Of a DNA stretch of 64,000 nucleotides, positions 10,688-20,153 are shown piece after piece (positions within the stretch are counted from its first letter, which is position 1; the number at the start of each line of letters is the position of its first letter). This stretch comes from Arthonia radiata (Eukaryota > Ascomycota > Arthoniomycetes > Arthoniales > Arthoniaceae): the NCBI GenBank assembly GCA_002989075.1, contig PSQN01000013.1:1212379-1276378 (forward strand), given 5' to 3'. The notes under the pieces were generated by a model. It did no database searches, was not told where the DNA came from, and worked only from the letters and a program-made list of their open reading frames with translations. The translations under genes and the position numbers were made by a program.

Positions 10688-11343
10688 GGATGATGATGAT
10701 GTTTGACTGCTGATGTTGACGACGGACGGTTAACGACGATTTACGGCTTTGTAATGAGCTATTACCCATGATTCAAACAGCTGGAAAGCGGATCTCCAGG
10801 AGCCGAAACGGGTTCCTGGCAGTAGCTTGGTTATTGTCGGAGCTGGAGAGGTCTGGTGTGGACACTGGCCCACTGGGAGCGGAATAATCAACTTGTTACT
10901 TGGCTGCAGAGAGTGACCTGAGCTAGTGAAGATCATCTCATTTGGGCGATCCAGCCACGCGCTCCTTGACTTCTACCTTTTCTCCGCATTCACTGCCCAC
11001 GTAATCATTCTCTTCTTGCCTTTCGCTGCGTGCTTCCTGGCTTTGCTGTATATAAGCTTGTACATAACCCACACGCGACACACACAACCATTGCGCAACA
11101 CAACGGGTCGCACAAGACACTATCGATCGAGCAGGCAAGCTTCATGCGACACCAACCCTGGTCTGGCGCTTGCTTCTGAAACAGCCTCTTTCTCCTCACC
11201 TAAAAGCGACTCACTCTGTCCCAGGTGTCGGCTCTCTCAAACGTGCTGTTGCGCTTCGCGCCGGGCTTCAAATCTCCGAAGCTGTACAGCTGTCATCTTC
11301 CTTAAATTGCTGTTAAGTGCGCGTGAGATCGCGTCAGTCCGAC
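10688..11343. other. Intergenic, aspE upstream region
   Basis: No gene is supported. The second half is pyrimidine-rich, as is usual before transcription starts in filamentous fungi. A TATA-like TGTATATAAGC lies near 11047, about 300 bp before the septin ATG. Confidence 0.45.
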
Positions 11344-13900
11344 ATGGCGGAAGCACACAATTCGAGTGAGAGTCGAAGTGATACGCAAGCTGGCCAATCC
11401 CACCTCCCGTCGCAGCTTTCCTCTCATCAGCAAGTGCCCACCGTCTCCGAAGCTCATCCATCGCAAAACGGCCCCGCGACCTCAAACGTCAACAACTCTA
11501 CCTCTGAACCATCTGAAACACCAAACAGTCCACAACACCCCCGCTCGCGTCGTGGCAGCTTCTCCTTCCTGCGAAGGACAAAGTCGCGCGAATACTCCGA
11601 GACGCGCAAAGAGTCGGGTGGAGGGCCGCGGAAGTTGTCGCGAAGGAAGAAAGATCGAGGGGTGTCGAAAGAGGAAGCCACGGCCCAGCTCAAGATGGCG
11701 CCGCAGCTTCCCAGTTACCACAACCTGCCACAGATGAACACACCTTTCGTCGACGGCTCTGCCCAGAATTCCTCCTCCCAGTCCCCACCAACCACCACCG
11801 GGCAGTATCCCGTCTTTCCAAACGCCCAAGAGAGGCCAGCCAGTAAGACTGGATACGATCCGAACGCTTTCTACCGGCGTCATCTCGGAATGGCTGATCG
11901 CACGACACCGCCGACTCAGGCGGCGAGAAACACCACGCCCACAACCGCTGGCAGTTCTCCGCAGGCAACCGCTCAAGACCCGTATCCACGGACCGATAGG
12001 TACGTCAGACCCCTCAGCTGTCACGTGAAGGATCTTTCTGAACTCGCAACATCCGTGAGATTTCCACTTGCACGCACTGGAGCCCACGCTCATTGCGTGC
12101 TCGCTCCGAAGATACTGAAGACATCCATATCGGGTTGAGAGCACACCTTCAACACGCTTACAGTCAAGGCAAATTCGCTGACATTTTCCTATCTAGCATC
12201 ACAAACCGGGGCCGGTATAGCTATGCCAACCAGTCCGGCAACGGCAACGTTAACAGCCCACGCAGAGTCCGCAGGAGGAAAGATCCCACGCCCTTCAAGT
12301 ACGTTCTCATACCTTTGAGACATCCTCTAGTCCCGTGAAGACAACCCGTGACTGACCCTGCTTCTACAGTGTCCTGGTCGTTGGCTCCAAAGGCGCCGGA
12401 AAGACTTCCTTCGTCGACTTCCTCTGCCATGCGCTTGCTCAGCCTTCCCGCTCCTCACGTGTGAAAGGCGCAGTGTCCACGCCAAAGCCCGAGACCAAGA
12501 AGGAGCAAGGCTCGCCGTTCTCATCACACTATCTGGAGTCAGAAGTTGAAGGAGAACGCATTGGCGTGACCATTTACGACTCCAACGGTCTTGAGAAGCA
12601 CCTCATCGACTTGCAGCTTAGAGAGTTCTCATATTTCGTCGAATCAAAATTTCAGGAGACTTTCAGAGAAGAGCAAAAAGTCATGCGATCTGCAGGCGTG
12701 CGAGATCCCCACATCCACTGCGTCTTTGTGATCCTGGATCCCTCAAGACTTGACAACAACATCTCTGCAGCGACTCCGCAGAACCAAAAGAACGGAGACC
12801 TCATCAACAAGCCCCGGGTTGTCGGCGCGTTCGACCAAGACATTGATGTCGATCTATTCAAGGCGTTGGATGGCAAGACAACGGTTGTGCCGGTCATTAG
12901 CAAAGCGGACACAGTCACGACTGCTCACATGACCTATCTGAAGCGCGTGGTCTGGGACAGCATGAAGAAGCTGAAGATCGATCCGCTGCAGGTCTTGAAC
13001 ATGGAGTCTGACGATGAGGCTGATGAGACCCAGCCTACGTCTGCTGCTATCGAAGAGAAAGACGAAGCGGCAACAGAGCTCAAGCCGAATGATCGGTCTC
13101 GTCCGGCTGCTTCTGAGACCTCAGTGTACGACTCTGCCTCAGAAGGGGACTCGGACGGTGATGACAGTGATTCAACGGTCAGTAAAGGCCAACCCAAGTC
13201 AAAATCGCTCCACGCTCCTGGCACCAATGGCACCACCGGCAGCACCTTGAAGCCACGTTATGACGAGATCAAGGTGTCCACGATGTCTGAGAATGTCGAC
13301 CTCCCTATGCTGCCTCTCAGCATCATCTCACCTGACATGCACGATCCCACCGTTATTGGTCGGCGATTCCCGTGGGGCATGGCAGACCCATACGATGCCG
13401 AGCATTGCGACTTCACACGACTGCTCGACAACGTCTTCAGCGAGTGGCGTGAAGACTTTCGAGAGGCAGCACGTGAACGCTGGTATGAAGGCTGGCGAAC
13501 GAACCGACTACGCACTCGCGGGACTGTTTCCTCCCCAGCTAACAACATCCGAGCGACTTCCGGTGGTACTCCTGGCCAAGGACGGGCAGTCAGCGGTGCA
13601 TCAGCTTACGGTGGCAGAGTGAGTCTAGTCGAAGCACTGAAGACCATCGATAAGCCGCAGCCGGCCACCCGACAAAAGTTTTGAGCCACGTTACTAACTA
13701 TGGTATCGGCACAGGGTCCTGAAACAGCCCTTTTGGCACCAAGCGCATCTGGAGGGAGCAGCACATCAGCCAGTCGGGCGGTTTCGGCGACTGACATTGG
13801 TGTTGCTGTAAGCTCTCCTGGTGCTCCTCCGACCTTGCCCAAAAGCATCTCCATGCCACTACAATCACAATCCAGTTATCGTGGTCTTGGTACATACTGA
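11344..13900 (+). CDS. aspE: Septin, AspE type (group 5)
   Basis: Four exons: 11344..11999, 12197..12298, 12370..13618 and 13715..13900, giving 730 residues. All junctions keep frame; the last intron has a TTACTAAC branch site. Residues 1-250 are disordered and Ser/Pro rich. A basic RRVRRRKDPTPFN segment then leads straight into the GTPase fold: VLVVGSKGAGKTS is the P-loop, DSNG replaces the usual DTPG switch II motif, and SKAD supplies the guanine-specificity motif. An acidic insert (about residues 470-540, many Asp, Glu and Ser) follows, then WGMADPYDAEHCDFTRLL, a typical septin C-terminal G-domain element. There is no long C-terminal coiled coil. AspE septins occur in filamentous fungi but not in budding yeast; they assist septin ring and filament assembly during septation. 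The altered switch II suggests reduced GTP hydrolysis (inference). Confidence 0.88.
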
Positions 13901-14448
13901 CCTGCATGAATAGAGCAAGAAGAAGCTGTAAATATGCGACATGTGTTTATACGACAAAATGACGAGACATGGTATCAAGAGCGTTCTATGGCGGCTAATG
14001 GTCTGACGAGCATGATTGACACTGATTGATGGAGATGCGGGTTTATATCAGTGGTGGACTGGGATGGCAATTCGAGACGAGAGAGTTTGCAGTGCAGATG
14101 GAGGTGATTCGAATGGGCAGACGTCAAGACAGCGTCTTGGCCACGTTTTTATATACCCCTGATTACTTTGTATGAATATCTTTGACAGTACGCGCTCGTC
14201 TTATGATTTTTGTTCATGAGCTTCACGAGCTGCGCAGGCGTGTTGAATACTTTTCATCAATTGTAAACCATCGAATATCGGACAGCAGTCAGTATTCACC
14301 TAAGCGTGCCAAGACAGGCGAATGTCCAGGCAGGTTAACACGTCACTCGCAATTCCGTCCGACCTCTTATCTCTGTTTCGACACCTACATCAACGCCGTT
14401 CACGATTCTAACAACCCTTTTCACATCTCAACCATCAAAACCGCCATC
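13901..14448. other. Intergenic between aspE and RPN10
   Basis: It holds the 3' flank of the septin gene and the promoter and leader of RPN10. No coding region is supported; the frame before 14449 is open by chance. Confidence 0.5.
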
Positions 14449-15549
14449 ATGCCACTCGAAGCCACTATAATCATGTACGTTCCTCCCCCCCACCCTACCA
14501 CCACCCAAGCTAACCCCCACCCCACCAGCGTCGACAACTCCGAACCCTCCCGCAACGGCGACTACCTCCCCACCCGCTACGACGCCCAATCCGACGCCGT
14601 GCACCTCCTCTTCCAAGCCAAAAGCGGCGCAAACCCCGAGTCCGCCGTCGGCCTCATGTCCTCCGCCGGCTCGTCCCCCCAGGTTCTGACAACCCTGACG
14701 ACCGACGAAGGCCGCTTCGCGCACGGCTTGTCGACCACGGCTGTCGGCGGCACCGCGAAGGTTGCGACGGCGCTTAATATCGCGATTCTGGCGCTGAAGC
14801 ACCGGCAGAATAAGAGTCAGCATCCGAGGGTTGTGGTGTTTAGTTGCAGTGAAGTGAGGGAGGGCGTGGAGGAGATGAGGAGGTTGGGGCGGAAGTTGAA
14901 GAAGGGGGGGGTTTGTGTTGATGTTGTTGTTTTGGGGGATGCGGCGCTTGAACCTGTTGGTGAGGATGAGGCGGGTGAGGGTGGGAGTGGTGAGGCTGCA
15001 CCAGCCGCACCAAGCCAACAGAACGGCGAGACGGCGACGAATGGCGATAGACACGGTGATGGCGAGGAGACCACAAGGTCCAAATGGACCGCCTTCCACA
15101 ACGCCATCAAAGGCCCGCAAGACGCAGAACACCAGTCACATCTCGCTGTCGTTCCGCCCGGTCCGGCGATCTTGTCGGACGCGCTGTTGAGTACGGCGAT
15201 CATGGAGGGGAGTGGGATGGGCGGTGGGTTTGAGCAGGGGGGTGGGGAAGGCGGAGAAGGTGGTGCAGGGAGTTTCGAGGAGTTTGGGGGGATCGATCCG
15301 AATGCGGATCCGGAGTTGGCGTTGGCGTTGCGGATGAGTATGGAGGAGGAGGAGCGGCGGCAGGCGGCGAGGCAGAGGGAGGAGGGCGCTGGGGGTACGG
15401 AGTTGGAGACGGTGATGGAGACGGAGGAGGTGAGGGATGAGGGGAAGGGTGATGAGCCAGGGAAGAAGGATGGAGAGGGTGGTGAGGGTGGTGAGGGTGG
15501 GGAGGGGAGTGCTGGTGGCGCTGCGGGCGAGAAGATGGACACGACGTGA
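14449..15549 (+). CDS. RPN10: 26S proteasome regulatory subunit Rpn10 (ubiquitin receptor)
   Basis: Exons 14449..14474 and 14529..15549 give 348 residues. After removal of the 54-bp intron (GTACGT donor, GCTAAC branch site, CACCAG acceptor) the N-terminus reads MPLEATIIIVDNSE, the hallmark start of the Rpn10 von Willebrand A domain. That domain (about residues 1-190) docks Rpn10 onto the 19S regulatory particle and carries the DNSE metal-site-like motif. A ubiquitin-interacting motif, DPELALALRMSMEEEE, lies near residues 268-283, with the conserved acidic patch, Ala and Ser. The tail is Gly/Glu rich, which is unusual in composition but fits fungal orthologues with low-complexity ends. The intron is a multiple of three without stops, so unspliced RNA would stay in frame. 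The start was chosen because only it gives the conserved N-terminus. Confidence 0.93.
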   Translation: MPLEATIIMYVPPPHPTTTQANPHPTSVDNSEPSRNGDYLPTRYDAQSDAVHLLFQAKSGANPESAVGLMSSAGSSPQVLTTLTTDEGRFAHGLSTTAVGGTAKVATALNIAILALKHRQNKSQHPRVVVFSCSEVREGVEEMRRLGRKLKKGGVCVDVVVLGDAALEPVGEDEAGEGGSGEAAPAAPSQQNGETATNGDRHGDGEETTRSKWTAFHNAIKGPQDAEHQSHLAVVPPGPAILSDALLSTAIMEGSGMGGGFEQGGGEGGEGGAGSFEEFGGIDPNADPELALALRMSMEEEERRQAARQREEGAGGTELETVMETEEVRDEGKGDEPGKKDGEGGEGGEGGEGSAGGAAGEKMDTT

Positions 15550-16445
15550 GCTTTTCCAAACGATAGAGCGAAAGAGATAAGAGCATCTGCATGGCGAGGC
15601 GTTCGAGCGCATAGAGCTCAATTCAACGACTATAGTGCACTTTTCTCGTTGCTTTCCTTGTTTGTGGCCTGCCCACTACCACCCACGCTCTTCTCATTGC
15701 CCTCTTCATGTTCGTCACATTGAGGTGCTCGCCCAACAGCATCTAAACTCTTCTCACCACTCTCCCCTCCTGCCCTCCGTCCCCCATCTCCCTCCTCCCA
15801 GATCGCACAGCAGCACATCAATCTCCAAACCCTTTCTGCGACCAATCCCCTCGTATGTTCCTCAACCTTCTCGTATTCAGAAGGTCCGTAGATATTGGTC
15901 TACTCGAGCAGCGGATGATTATCGAGTTCACGCTGCTTGCTGATTATATCCAACGCTGCTTCCGTAAAGGTTAGCAAGCGATACTGTCAACGTAGGCGCC
16001 GTCCGGGTTCATGACGCGGGTCCACACCTGAGTCTACATTGCTTTTCTGCTGCCATGACGGCGAAGATCCCTGCGTTATACAGACGGCTGAACATGATGC
16101 TGGAGAACGTTGTTGTTGTCGGGTCTCTTCGCGTTTTGGTAGGCTGCGGCGTGTGCGCCGAGTCGAGCTTGTTGCGCGGACGCTGTGGAAAGACAGAACG
16201 GGATTGATGTGTCGTAGTTGGACAGGAGACTTTTGGTCTGTCACGTACGATGAACATGGCATAGCATTGAAGCTGCTGCAATTCTTCTTGATCGTATAGG
16301 CATTATCAGCAGCTGCTATCGACTAGCCGCGGTTGACCGTCTGCTCACGCTATCTTCGTCGTCCAATTATCGGGGTCAATCGCCTGCTTTGATGCCTCGA
16401 CTACCTCATACAATGCTGACGCAGGATCATGTTGTAGATGTCGTG
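15550..16445. other. Intergenic between RPN10 and tRNA-His
   Basis: No gene is supported. The first 350 bp are pyrimidine-rich on the plus strand; the rest is unremarkable. Confidence 0.45.
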
Positions 16446-16606
16446 GGTGGTATGGTGTAGGGGTAGCATAACACGTTGTATGTCTCCCTCATCGGCTCTT
16501 CATCATCGCTGGCACCGCATCCAATTGCTATGCTAACGTTGCTGCTTCAGGTGGTTCATTTCGCCTCAAGACCGTGTTGACGCGAGTTCGATTCTCGCTG
16601 CCGCCA
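16446..16606 (+). tRNA. tRNA-His (anticodon GUG) with a normal intron and an extra 73-nt insert before the anticodon
   Basis: Acceptor strands GGTGGTA (16446..16452) and TGCCGCC (16599..16605) pair over seven positions, with A as discriminator. The D arm is GTGT-AGGGGTA-GCAT. The anticodon stem ACACG (16471..16475) pairs perfectly with CGTGT (16573..16577). The T arm GCGAG-TTCGATT-CTCGC is perfect. The loop between the anticodon strands is 97 nt. It reads TT, then a 73-nt insert (16478..16550), then GTGG, then a 17-nt segment placed exactly where tRNA introns sit (after position 37), then C. Without both inserts the loop is TTGTGGC, the standard tRNA-His loop, and the tRNA is 71 nt. With the 73-nt insert in place there is no sensible anticodon. 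The A box (TGGTGTAGGGG) is good, the B box near consensus, and a T5 terminator lies 43 nt downstream. Confidence 0.88.
16478..16550 (+). other. Spliceosomal-type intron-like insert inside tRNA-His
   Basis: This 73-nt insert starts with a perfect fungal donor GTATGT, has TGCTAAC 13 nt before its end and finishes GCTGCTTCAG, so all three signals of a fungal mRNA intron are present at normal spacing. It lies between U33 and the first anticodon base. It has no TTTT run that would stop Pol III. It is only four bases upstream of the canonical 17-nt tRNA intron (16555..16571), so two introns of different kinds flank the anticodon. Confidence 0.8.
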
Positions 16607-16648
16607 GTTGTGCTGGGTGTGAGAAATGCCTTTGAGAAATGGATCTTC

Positions 16649-16653
16649 TTTTT
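16649..16653 (+). terminator. RNA polymerase III T-run after tRNA-His
   Basis: Five consecutive T, the first such run downstream of the tRNA-His 3' end, at 43 nt distance. This is within the range used by fungal Pol III. Confidence 0.5.
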
Positions 16654-17244
16654 ATTCTGTGCGAGTGATCTTTGTGGTAGGGTGCCGGGGTTCCTTGGAG
16701 GTATCGTTGTCATGGTGAGGGTACGACGGTGATGGCGATCATGATCATTCTTTTTTGAATAGAATATGAGAAGAGAAATTGATATAGTGTGTAGTCATTA
16801 GACGTCAGGTGAAAGCAATGACGTGCTCGTCTTTCGCGAATGACTGGACACGAAGATGTTGTATGGCCTTAACAGCCATGCCTTCCCTGGCTTCCACTTA
16901 CAAGGGTCTTGCGTGCCTGGTCGAGGGTGCTGGCATTCCCCGTTGTACTCACACCTTGATCCTGCCGTCCAATACAAGCGGAGCTTCCACCTCCTCGATG
17001 CCTCGAGGGGTTTGTGCTATTGGCGTCGGACCGCTACCTCTCATTTACTCTCGTAGGTGACTTTCCCGCAGGGTCTTGGACTGCCTCCTGCGTTCCGAGC
17101 GCTTTCCTGCCAACATCTCCAAGCGATTGTCGCCAGCATGCCGCATCAGTGGTTTTGGTACCCGCAGAGCCGAAGCGGTCTTCCTGGAGTCGATGTACCC
17201 GTGTCCTCAAGTCTAGTTTGGCGGTCGCAGCTCTTGCTCTTACC
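16654..17244. other. Intergenic downstream of tRNA-His and TRS23
   Basis: I see no supported gene. Open frames here are short and lack conserved features. Most of it is probably the 3' flank of TRS23. Confidence 0.4.
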
Positions 17245-17694
17245 CTACCTGACAGCTACCCAGCCATTCACCGCCCTCTCGAATTTATCACATCGTATCG
17301 GCATCTCGAGCGCATAGAATGGATTGCGCATCACGAAGTCCGCATACAATTCATAGCATTTGCTCAGCACTTGGCCAGCTCTCTCCCTCTCCATGTTTGG
17401 CTCCGTAAACAGCAGAAACTTCAAGCCTGTAGGACTCTGGAAGCAGCTCATGAGAAAGCGACTCGTCTGGAGCGATTCAATGCCCGTTCCTTGAGGGAGC
17501 GGAAAGGTGCCGGGTGGGCGCGGGGGAGGTGGGAGAGGGTTTAGAGTGCGGGATATAGCGTGAATGCCGTGAAAGGTGCCCGCGAGATTGAGGAGATTGT
17601 TGACGGAGAGGTTTGAGAGGGGCGAGTCGCGGAAAGTTCGGTTATAGATCAGGCCGCCGGCTTTGGAGATGATGAGGAGGGCGTAGACGACCAT
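17245..17694 (-). CDS. TRS23: TRAPP complex subunit Trs23 (TRAPPC4, sybindin family)
   Basis: A single exon of 149 residues. It begins MVVYALLIISKAGGLIYNR, the typical first strand and turn of the longin-like fold of TRAPP small subunits. It then has a short proline-rich loop (about residues 50-60) and continues with GLKFLLFTEPN, YELYADFVMRNPFY and EMPIRCDKFERA, all characteristic of Trs23/TRAPPC4. Trs23 is a core subunit of the TRAPP complexes that activate Ypt1/Rab1 for ER-to-Golgi and autophagy transport. Yeast Trs23 is longer, mainly because of an internal insertion. The last residues (NGWVAVR) are not conserved, and donor-like sequences follow, so a short final exon further downstream cannot be excluded. 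It is divergent from the E2 gene at 18168 with a shared 0.47-kb upstream region. Confidence 0.85.
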   Translation of the reverse strand: MVVYALLIISKAGGLIYNRTFRDSPLSNLSVNNLLNLAGTFHGIHAISRTLNPLPPPPRPPGTFPLPQGTGIESLQTSRFLMSCFQSPTGLKFLLFTEPNMERERAGQVLSKCYELYADFVMRNPFYALEMPIRCDKFERAVNGWVAVR

Positions 17695-18167
17695 TGCGGC
17701 GGGTGTGGTTGCGCGGATGGCGCGGAGGTGAAGTTTAGGATGTGCTACGATTCAGAACCTCTCCGCGCATGGCCACTGTTATGTCGCAGTCCCGTTGAAG
17801 ACGTTGACGGCGTGCATGAAGTGATATCTGCGCCAGTATCACTTGTTACTTTGCTGTGTCCGCAATGTGGATGTTTCGATTCAGGTGAAACAGGCCTATG
17901 CACTAGTCCATGTACAGCTAGCTCTTCGATTCCATTATCGATAACGAGGCAGCTTCGAAGCTCCCTCTGTCACGCTAAAGCATGTGGTGCAGCGAGCCTC
18001 ATTGCGGCTCTTCTTCCAAGGCGGCTGCTTGCTTTCTGCCTCACGCTATCTTCTCTCTCTTCTTCGCCTTCACCACGTCGTTATATGCTTGACGGCCGCA
18101 CCATTCGCTCATTGATGCACTCATCAAACATAGGCATCCCATTGAAGCCCCGCTATCCAACCTAGCT
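17695..18167. other. Divergent promoter region TRS23 / E2 gene
   Basis: No coding sequence is supported. It holds both promoters; the half nearest the E2 gene is pyrimidine-rich. Confidence 0.45.
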
Positions 18168-19584
18168 ATGGCCAGCCAATCCATCCTTCGTATTACTAAG
18201 GTACGTCATGCTCAAGCCTGTCAAAGCTGCTCTGATTGCCTAACATCACCAATAATGCCCGGAGAGAGAGGACTGACTGACCATCTTCATGCAGGAAATC
18301 ACCTCGCTCCAGCGTGGTCCCGATCTCTCTCTTGCCGTCGCCCACAAAGACGAAGACGTCCGCCGCGTCCATGCCCTCATCATCGGTCCTTCCGACACCC
18401 CCTACGAATTTGGCTTCTTCGAATTCTCCGTTCACTTCCACAAAGATTACCCCACCACCGCACCGCACGTCAAAGCTCTCACCACCAACTGCGGCCAAAC
18501 CCGCTTCAACCCCAACATCTACGCCGATGGGAAGGTCTGCCTATCCATCCTCGGCACCTGGCGCGGTGAGAGCGGCGAGCAGTGGAGCTCTGCCCAGGGT
18601 CTAGAATCTGTCCTCATCTCAATCCAGTCCCTCATGAGCAGCAATCCCTACGAGAACGAGCCTGGCTTCGAAACCGCGAAAAGCGAATCCGACAAGAAAG
18701 AAGCCGTGCTATACGGCCTTAAGATTCGCCACGAGACTCTCCGCCTATCCGTCGTCGAGCCGCTCGAAGCCCTTCTCGGCGTCGATGTGGCTTTGAGAAA
18801 AGCCGACAACAACCCCGCGCACTTCAACCTCGATGCGGATCTCGACCTAGAAGCCTTTCGCCCCTTCGACGACCTCATGAAGCGACGCTTCCTCTGGTAT
18901 TACCATGCCTTCCTCAACTCCATTGATATCGACCACGCGAAAGATGAGTGCAAAGACGGCGCGAAGTTCCAGATCATGCCCTTCGAGAATCGACCAAATC
19001 AAATGTCGGGTTCGTTCCAGTATACAGAGCTGCGAAAGCGGCTAGAGAAGCTACGAGAGAAGGTCGAGGCGGAGACAGAGCGCTGGGAGAGCGAGGGCAA
19101 GGCCGCCCTGCGGAATGAGAACCCCGTGGCGCTCGCGTTTCAGAACCGCTTCAAACACGTCGTGGCTGCCCACAAGAAGTCCGACACACCCGCGGACTTC
19201 GAGCTGATCGACGGGAACCCCTTCGCGTGGCGGTTGACGTACTTCGGGCGGCCTGGGTCTAATCTCGAAGGCGGTGTGTTCAACATCAAGATCGTGATCC
19301 CCGTGGACTTTCCGGCGAGACATCCAAGGGTGAAGGTGGAGACGAAGATCTATCATCAGCGCGTGAGCCCGGGTGGAGTGCTGTGCTACTTCGCGGCGAA
19401 GAGTGAGGATTTCGAGAGTCATGTTGCGGGCGTGATTGAGGCGATCGAGGAGGAGGCGCCACCGTACGATCCGCGCACAGTAGTGCACAAGGAGGCCGCG
19501 AAGCTGTGTTGGGGGAGCCCGGACGAGCGAAAGCAGTACAAGCGGAAGCTGAGGCGGAGTGCGCAGGATAGCATGGAAGGTTGA
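18168..19584 (+). CDS. Ubiquitin-conjugating enzyme E2, UBE2Z-like, with a second UBC-like domain
   Basis: Exons 18168..18200 and 18295..19584 are joined across a 94-bp intron with a CTGACTGAC branch region, giving 440 residues. The first exon (MASQSILRITK) continues directly into EITSLQRGPDLSLAV, the first helix of the E2 fold. The first domain (about 5-160) has a PYEFGFFEF strand, RFNPNIYADGKVCLSILGTW with the catalytic Cys at residue 93, and the downstream QSLMSSNPYENEPG loop. This extended layout is that of UBE2Z, the E2 that can be loaded by UBA6 in animals. Residues about 320-425 form a second UBC-like module (PFAWRLTYFGRPGSNLEGG, then IPVDFPARHPRVKVETKIYH) with VSPGGVLCYF at the place of the active-site loop. 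Two tandem E2 folds in one fungal protein are uncommon; whether the second is active is open. Confidence 0.85.
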
Positions 19585-20153
19585 GAGTCCGGTTCATCGC
19601 CTGTGAAGCGAGAGGGAGCGGGAATGGGGCGCGAAATATTCATGATGTCCACGGTCTTTGCTTTTGAACTAGCGAGGAGTTGGCAACGGTCCGGCGTTTG
19701 CAATGCTCAATGTGGGTGGGGCTTTTGACGATGTAGCAACGGCGTTCGACGGAGTAGGGAAAGACTCAGATACCCATTCTTTAGATCTGGCTGCTCCAAA
19801 TGAATGAAGTGGCCAACATCTATTGTCGTATATTCAAAAGGCTGATTCAACACACTCTCAAAGATGACATGAGAGCAACTTCATACCTTTTATACAATGC
19901 CCGTATCAGATTTTTGAACATCGCCAGCGCCTTGCGATGCAGATAGATTAATCGTGCCTTGGACCGTATACGTCCTCGTACTGAAACAATTCGGAAGACT
20001 AGTCCGAACCGGCTGTTACCCGTCGATGTTGCCCAAAACTCGCAGGGCTTTTCGATACGATCATAAGCACGCCCTTTGGATCTTCACACGCCAGGTTACG
20101 CCGAAACCTCCTACTGTCCGCACTGCCTGAGCAACGTCTTCCCGAAGAATCAA
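19585..20153. other. Convergent 3' region between the E2 gene and ERG26
   Basis: No gene is supported in this 0.57-kb stretch. It holds the 3' ends of both transcripts. Confidence 0.5.

Noticed and set aside
14428-15542. Long minus-strand frames opposite RPN10 (Pro, Ser and His rich)
   Set aside because: They are complements of the Gly/Glu-rich RPN10 tail and show no domain; RPN10 itself is certain.
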